The position numbers and the translations under genes are program-made. From NCBI GenBank assembly GCA_010024485.1, contig RGGX01000049.1, forward strand, positions 1 through 8,551: 8,551 nt of DNA, written 5' to 3'. The stretch is from Actinomycetota bacterium. Its GTDB lineage: Bacteria > Actinomycetota > Acidimicrobiia > Acidimicrobiales > Ilumatobacteraceae. Shown here piece after piece: positions 6,535-8,551 of the stretch. The notes below the pieces were generated by a model. It worked only from the letters and a program-made list of their open reading frames with translations. It ran no database searches and was not told the origin of the DNA. Each line of letters begins with the position of its first letter. Position 1 is the stretch's first letter.

Positions 6535-8202
6535 GTGGCTGATCGCGCGACGAACATCTCCCGACTCCGAGACGGGCTCTTCGATGTGCTCGTCGTGGGA
6601 GGCGGGATCAACGGCGCCGTGTCGGCGGCCTCACTCGCCGGGCGCGGCGCCTCGGTCGCGCTGATCGACCGCAGCGACTTCGGGTCCTTCACCTCTCAGG
6701 AGTCGTCCAACCTCGTGTGGGGCGGCTTCAAGTACCTCGAGAACTACGAGCTTCCCCTGGTGTTCAACCTGTGCCGAAGCCGCAACCGACTCATGAAGTC
6801 CTACCCGGACAACATCCGCGAGATCTCCTTCCTCGCCGCCCTCGACCGCAGCGCGCCGTATCGCCCCTGGTTCGCCGGTCTCGGCGCCCTCGGGTACTGG
6901 ATCATCGGCCAGTTCGGTACCCGACCCCCGAAGGTGTTCTCCGCCGAGTCGCTCGCCGAGGCCGAGCCGGCGATCGACGTCTCAACGGCCCGGGGTGGCA
7001 TCGAGTACCAGGACGCCTACCTGATCGACAACGACTCGCGTTTCGTCTTCTCCTTCGTTCGCTCGGCCTTCGAGGCCGGGGCGGTGGCGGCCAACTACGT
7101 CGAGTTGGTCTCCGCCGAGCGGCTCGCCGACCGGTGGGTCGCGACACTGCGCGACGTCGAGACCGGCGAGGAGTTCTCCACCTCCGCGCGGGTGATCGTG
7201 AACGCGGCCGGTCCCTTCGTCGACGAGTTGAACACCTCGTGGGGCACCGAGACCGACCATCGGATCGTCTTCTCGAAGGGGATCCATCTCGTCGTGCCGC
7301 GGCTCACCAGGGGTCGCCACGACCGGGTCCTCGCCTTCTTCGACGATACGCAGCGACTCTTCTACGTCATCCCGATGGGGCGTCGGTCGGTCATCGGCAC
7401 CACCGACACCAGGGTCGATGATCCCCACACCGCGGTCACCGACGAGGACCGCGACTTCCTCATCGGTCAGATCAACGCCCGCATGGACCTCGAACGTCCG
7501 CTCACCGCCGATGACGTCATCGCGGAGCGCTCCGGGGTGCGTCCACTGGTGGTGACGCGACCCAAGGGTGGTGAGGATGAGGCCTGGCGCAAGGCCGACT
7601 GGACCTCGCTCAGCCGCAAGCACGAGATCGAGCGCGACGACGAGCGCCAGGTGGTCACCGTGTTCGGGGGCAAGCTCACCGACTGCCTCAACGTCGGGGC
7701 CGAGGTCGCCGACGAGGTCGAGCAACTCGGCGTCCCGCTCGAGCGCGACCTCCACAACTGGTACGGCGAGCCGGCCCGGGCCAGCCGCGATGAGTTCTTC
7801 CGTCAGGCCAAGTTGATGAAGCTCGACGCGATGCGCTCCAAGCCCGACACCGAGCCGCTCTCCGATCGCCTGTGGCGTCGCTACGGTCGTCGGGCCTTCG
7901 AGATGCTCGAGGCGATCCGCGACGACCCCACCATGGCGACCGACGTGATGGACTCCGCCGACTACCTCCGAGTCGAGCTGCACAACGCTGCCGAGCACGA
8001 GATGATCGTCCGCCTCGACGACTTCATGCGTCGACGCTCCAAGATCGATCTCGTGGTGCCTGACGCCGACATCGTCGACAATCCCGGGTTGCGGGAGGTC
8101 GCGCAGATCCTCTTCGGTGATGACGCCGACCGGCGGCTCGAGCAGTACCTGGCCGAGCGTCGCGCGGTCGGCGCGGACCGCTCCGCTCCGATCACCTCCT
8201 GA
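6535..8202 (+). CDS. glpD: FAD-dependent glycerol-3-phosphate dehydrogenase GlpD
   Basis: Oxidises sn-glycerol 3-phosphate to dihydroxyacetone phosphate and passes electrons to the membrane quinone pool, linking glycerol and lipid turnover to glycolysis. From GTG 6535 it has 555 residues, within the usual 500-585. The N-terminal FAD motif VLVVGGGINGA (18-28) is followed by ALIDRSDFGSFTSQESSNLV, the WGGFKYLE motif (62-69), IVNAAGPFVDEL (221-232), SKGIHLVVP (247-255), MGRRSVIGTTDTR (281-293), SGVRPLV (333-339) and FGGKLTDCLNVG (377-388). An alpha-helical C-terminal domain (about 410-540) fits the DAO_C region. The frame is open back to GTG 6469 and ATG 6475, but those 22 extra codons use AGA, GGA, GCA, CGA, AAA and CCT, unlike the gene body, and add no conserved sequence, so 6535 is preferred. 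No strong Shine-Dalgarno precedes any candidate start. It is divergent from fbpA and 27 nt ahead of an MFS gene. Confidence 0.93.
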   Translation: MADRATNISRLRDGLFDVLVVGGGINGAVSAASLAGRGASVALIDRSDFGSFTSQESSNLVWGGFKYLENYELPLVFNLCRSRNRLMKSYPDNIREISFLAALDRSAPYRPWFAGLGALGYWIIGQFGTRPPKVFSAESLAEAEPAIDVSTARGGIEYQDAYLIDNDSRFVFSFVRSAFEAGAVAANYVELVSAERLADRWVATLRDVETGEEFSTSARVIVNAAGPFVDELNTSWGTETDHRIVFSKGIHLVVPRLTRGRHDRVLAFFDDTQRLFYVIPMGRRSVIGTTDTRVDDPHTAVTDEDRDFLIGQINARMDLERPLTADDVIAERSGVRPLVVTRPKGGEDEAWRKADWTSLSRKHEIERDDERQVVTVFGGKLTDCLNVGAEVADEVEQLGVPLERDLHNWYGEPARASRDEFFRQAKLMKLDAMRSKPDTEPLSDRLWRRYGRRAFEMLEAIRDDPTMATDVMDSADYLRVELHNAAEHEMIVRLDDFMRRRSKIDLVVPDADIVDNPGLREVAQILFGDDADRRLEQYLAERRAVGADRSAPITS

Positions 8203-8203
8203 C

Positions 8204-8217
8204 GGCCCCCGCGGGCC
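8204..8217 (+). repeat. Short GC hairpin between glpD and the MFS gene
   Basis: GGCCC-CCGC-GGGCC is a perfect 5-bp inverted repeat starting one base after the glpD stop codon. It could act as a weak terminator separating the two genes, but it is short, has no T-run and could be chance at this GC content. Confidence 0.3.
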
Positions 8218-8223
8218 TACGGT
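8218..8223 (+). promoter_or_regulatory. Leaderless-type -10 element of the MFS gene
   Basis: TACGGT fits TANNNT and ends 6 nt before the GTG at 8230, nearly the same geometry as TAGCAT before fbpC. No Shine-Dalgarno sequence is present. This suggests that the MFS gene is started separately from glpD, on an mRNA with no 5' leader. Confidence 0.45.
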
Positions 8224-8229
8224 TCGCCC

Positions 8230-8551
8230 GTGGGACAACTCTCCGGGCGCGCCTCAGTCGCCGTCGCCCTGTTCGCCGTGGCCCTCGGCACCAACGTCGC
8301 CACACCGCTCCTGCTCATCTACGAGGGGCGCCTCGGACTCAGCACCTGGACACTGACGGCGCTGTTCGCGGTCTATCCGATCGGCCTCGCTCCGGCGCTG
8401 GTCTTCTCCGGCCCGGCCTCGGATGTGCTCGGGCGTCGCGCGGTGATGGCACCCGGGGTGTTGCTGTCGGGTGTCGCCTCGGTGGTGCTCCTGCTCGGTC
8501 GTGACTCTCTGGCGATGCTCTACCTCGGCCGCTTCCTGCTCGGGGTGGTGT
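8230..8551 (+). CDS. MFS transporter, N-terminal part (cut by window end)
   Basis: Inner-membrane secondary transporter of the major facilitator superfamily; the first 107 codons are visible and remain open to the window edge, against about 400 in a full protein. Residues 8-30 form a hydrophobic TM1, about 40-60 TM2 and 73-90 TM3. Between TM2 and TM3 sits SDVLGRR (64-70), the MFS motif A cytoplasmic loop (G/S-x-x-D-x-x-G-R-R). The GTG start is chosen for the short N-terminal tail before TM1 and the TANNNT element 6 nt upstream. It lies 27 nt after glpD on the same strand. The visible part cannot reveal the substrate: drug efflux is a common role for proteins of this style, and a link to glycerol phosphate is not supported by sequence. 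Confidence 0.85.
   Translation, partial: MGQLSGRASVAVALFAVALGTNVATPLLLIYEGRLGLSTWTLTALFAVYPIGLAPALVFSGPASDVLGRRAVMAPGVLLSGVASVVLLLGRDSLAMLYLGRFLLGVV

Noticed and set aside
6982..8238. 418-residue open frame antisense to glpD
   Set aside because: A shadow of glpD codon bias, with low-complexity Val/Gly/Asp/Leu composition and no domain.
1..8551. Defence island, mobile element or CRISPR array
   Set aside because: No transposase, integrase, nuclease, spaced direct repeats or compositional break was seen; the genes are housekeeping and transport.

Overview
The window is high-GC DNA with strong G/C preference at third codon positions, frequent GTG starts, and start codons that sit 6-8 nt after a TANNNT -10 element (leaderless style). 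With an adenosylcobalamin-dependent class II ribonucleotide reductase, this points to a high-GC actinomycete. The gene styles suggest Acidimicrobiia, but that class is an inference and was not tested against a database.

Layout, left to right. (1) 1-2508 (+): the C-terminal ~835 residues of NrdJ; its N-terminus lies before the window. (2) 2509-2709: a 201-bp spacer with a strong 14-bp-stem hairpin, the likely nrdJ terminator, and then a leaderless-type -10 for the next gene. (3) 2710-3786 (+): fbpC, the ATPase of an Fe(3+) ABC importer. (4) 3729-5360 (-): fbpB, its two-domain permease, whose 3' end overlaps the 3' end of fbpC by 58 bp tail to tail. (5) 5383-6381 (-): fbpA, its lipoprotein iron-binding protein. 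A perfect 21-bp inverted repeat covers the fbpA stop codon. (6) 6382-6534: a 153-bp divergent region with a DtxR/IdeR-like iron box and possible promoters facing both ways. (7) 6535-8202 (+): glpD, FAD-dependent glycerol-3-phosphate dehydrogenase. (8) 8230-8551 (+): the first 107 codons of an MFS transporter, cut by the window end.

How the genes work together. FbpA, FbpB and FbpC form one importer: FbpA binds Fe(3+) outside the membrane, FbpB is the channel and FbpC hydrolyses ATP. The usual fbpABC operon is broken here: fbpA-fbpB run leftward and fbpC runs rightward from the far side, so the units converge. The 9-mer TGCCTAACA, half of the fbpA iron box, recurs exactly at the fbpC start codon, which would allow joint iron control of the two units. 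nrdJ, glpD and the MFS gene look like ordinary neighbours, although the iron box also overlaps a possible glpD promoter.

I found no mobile element, CRISPR array, tRNA or rRNA gene, and no clearly novel multi-gene system. The most interesting material is regulatory and architectural: the split, convergent iron transporter, its shared iron-box half-site, the stop-codon hairpin and the interleaved divergent promoters. No gene-free stretch exceeds 300 bases.
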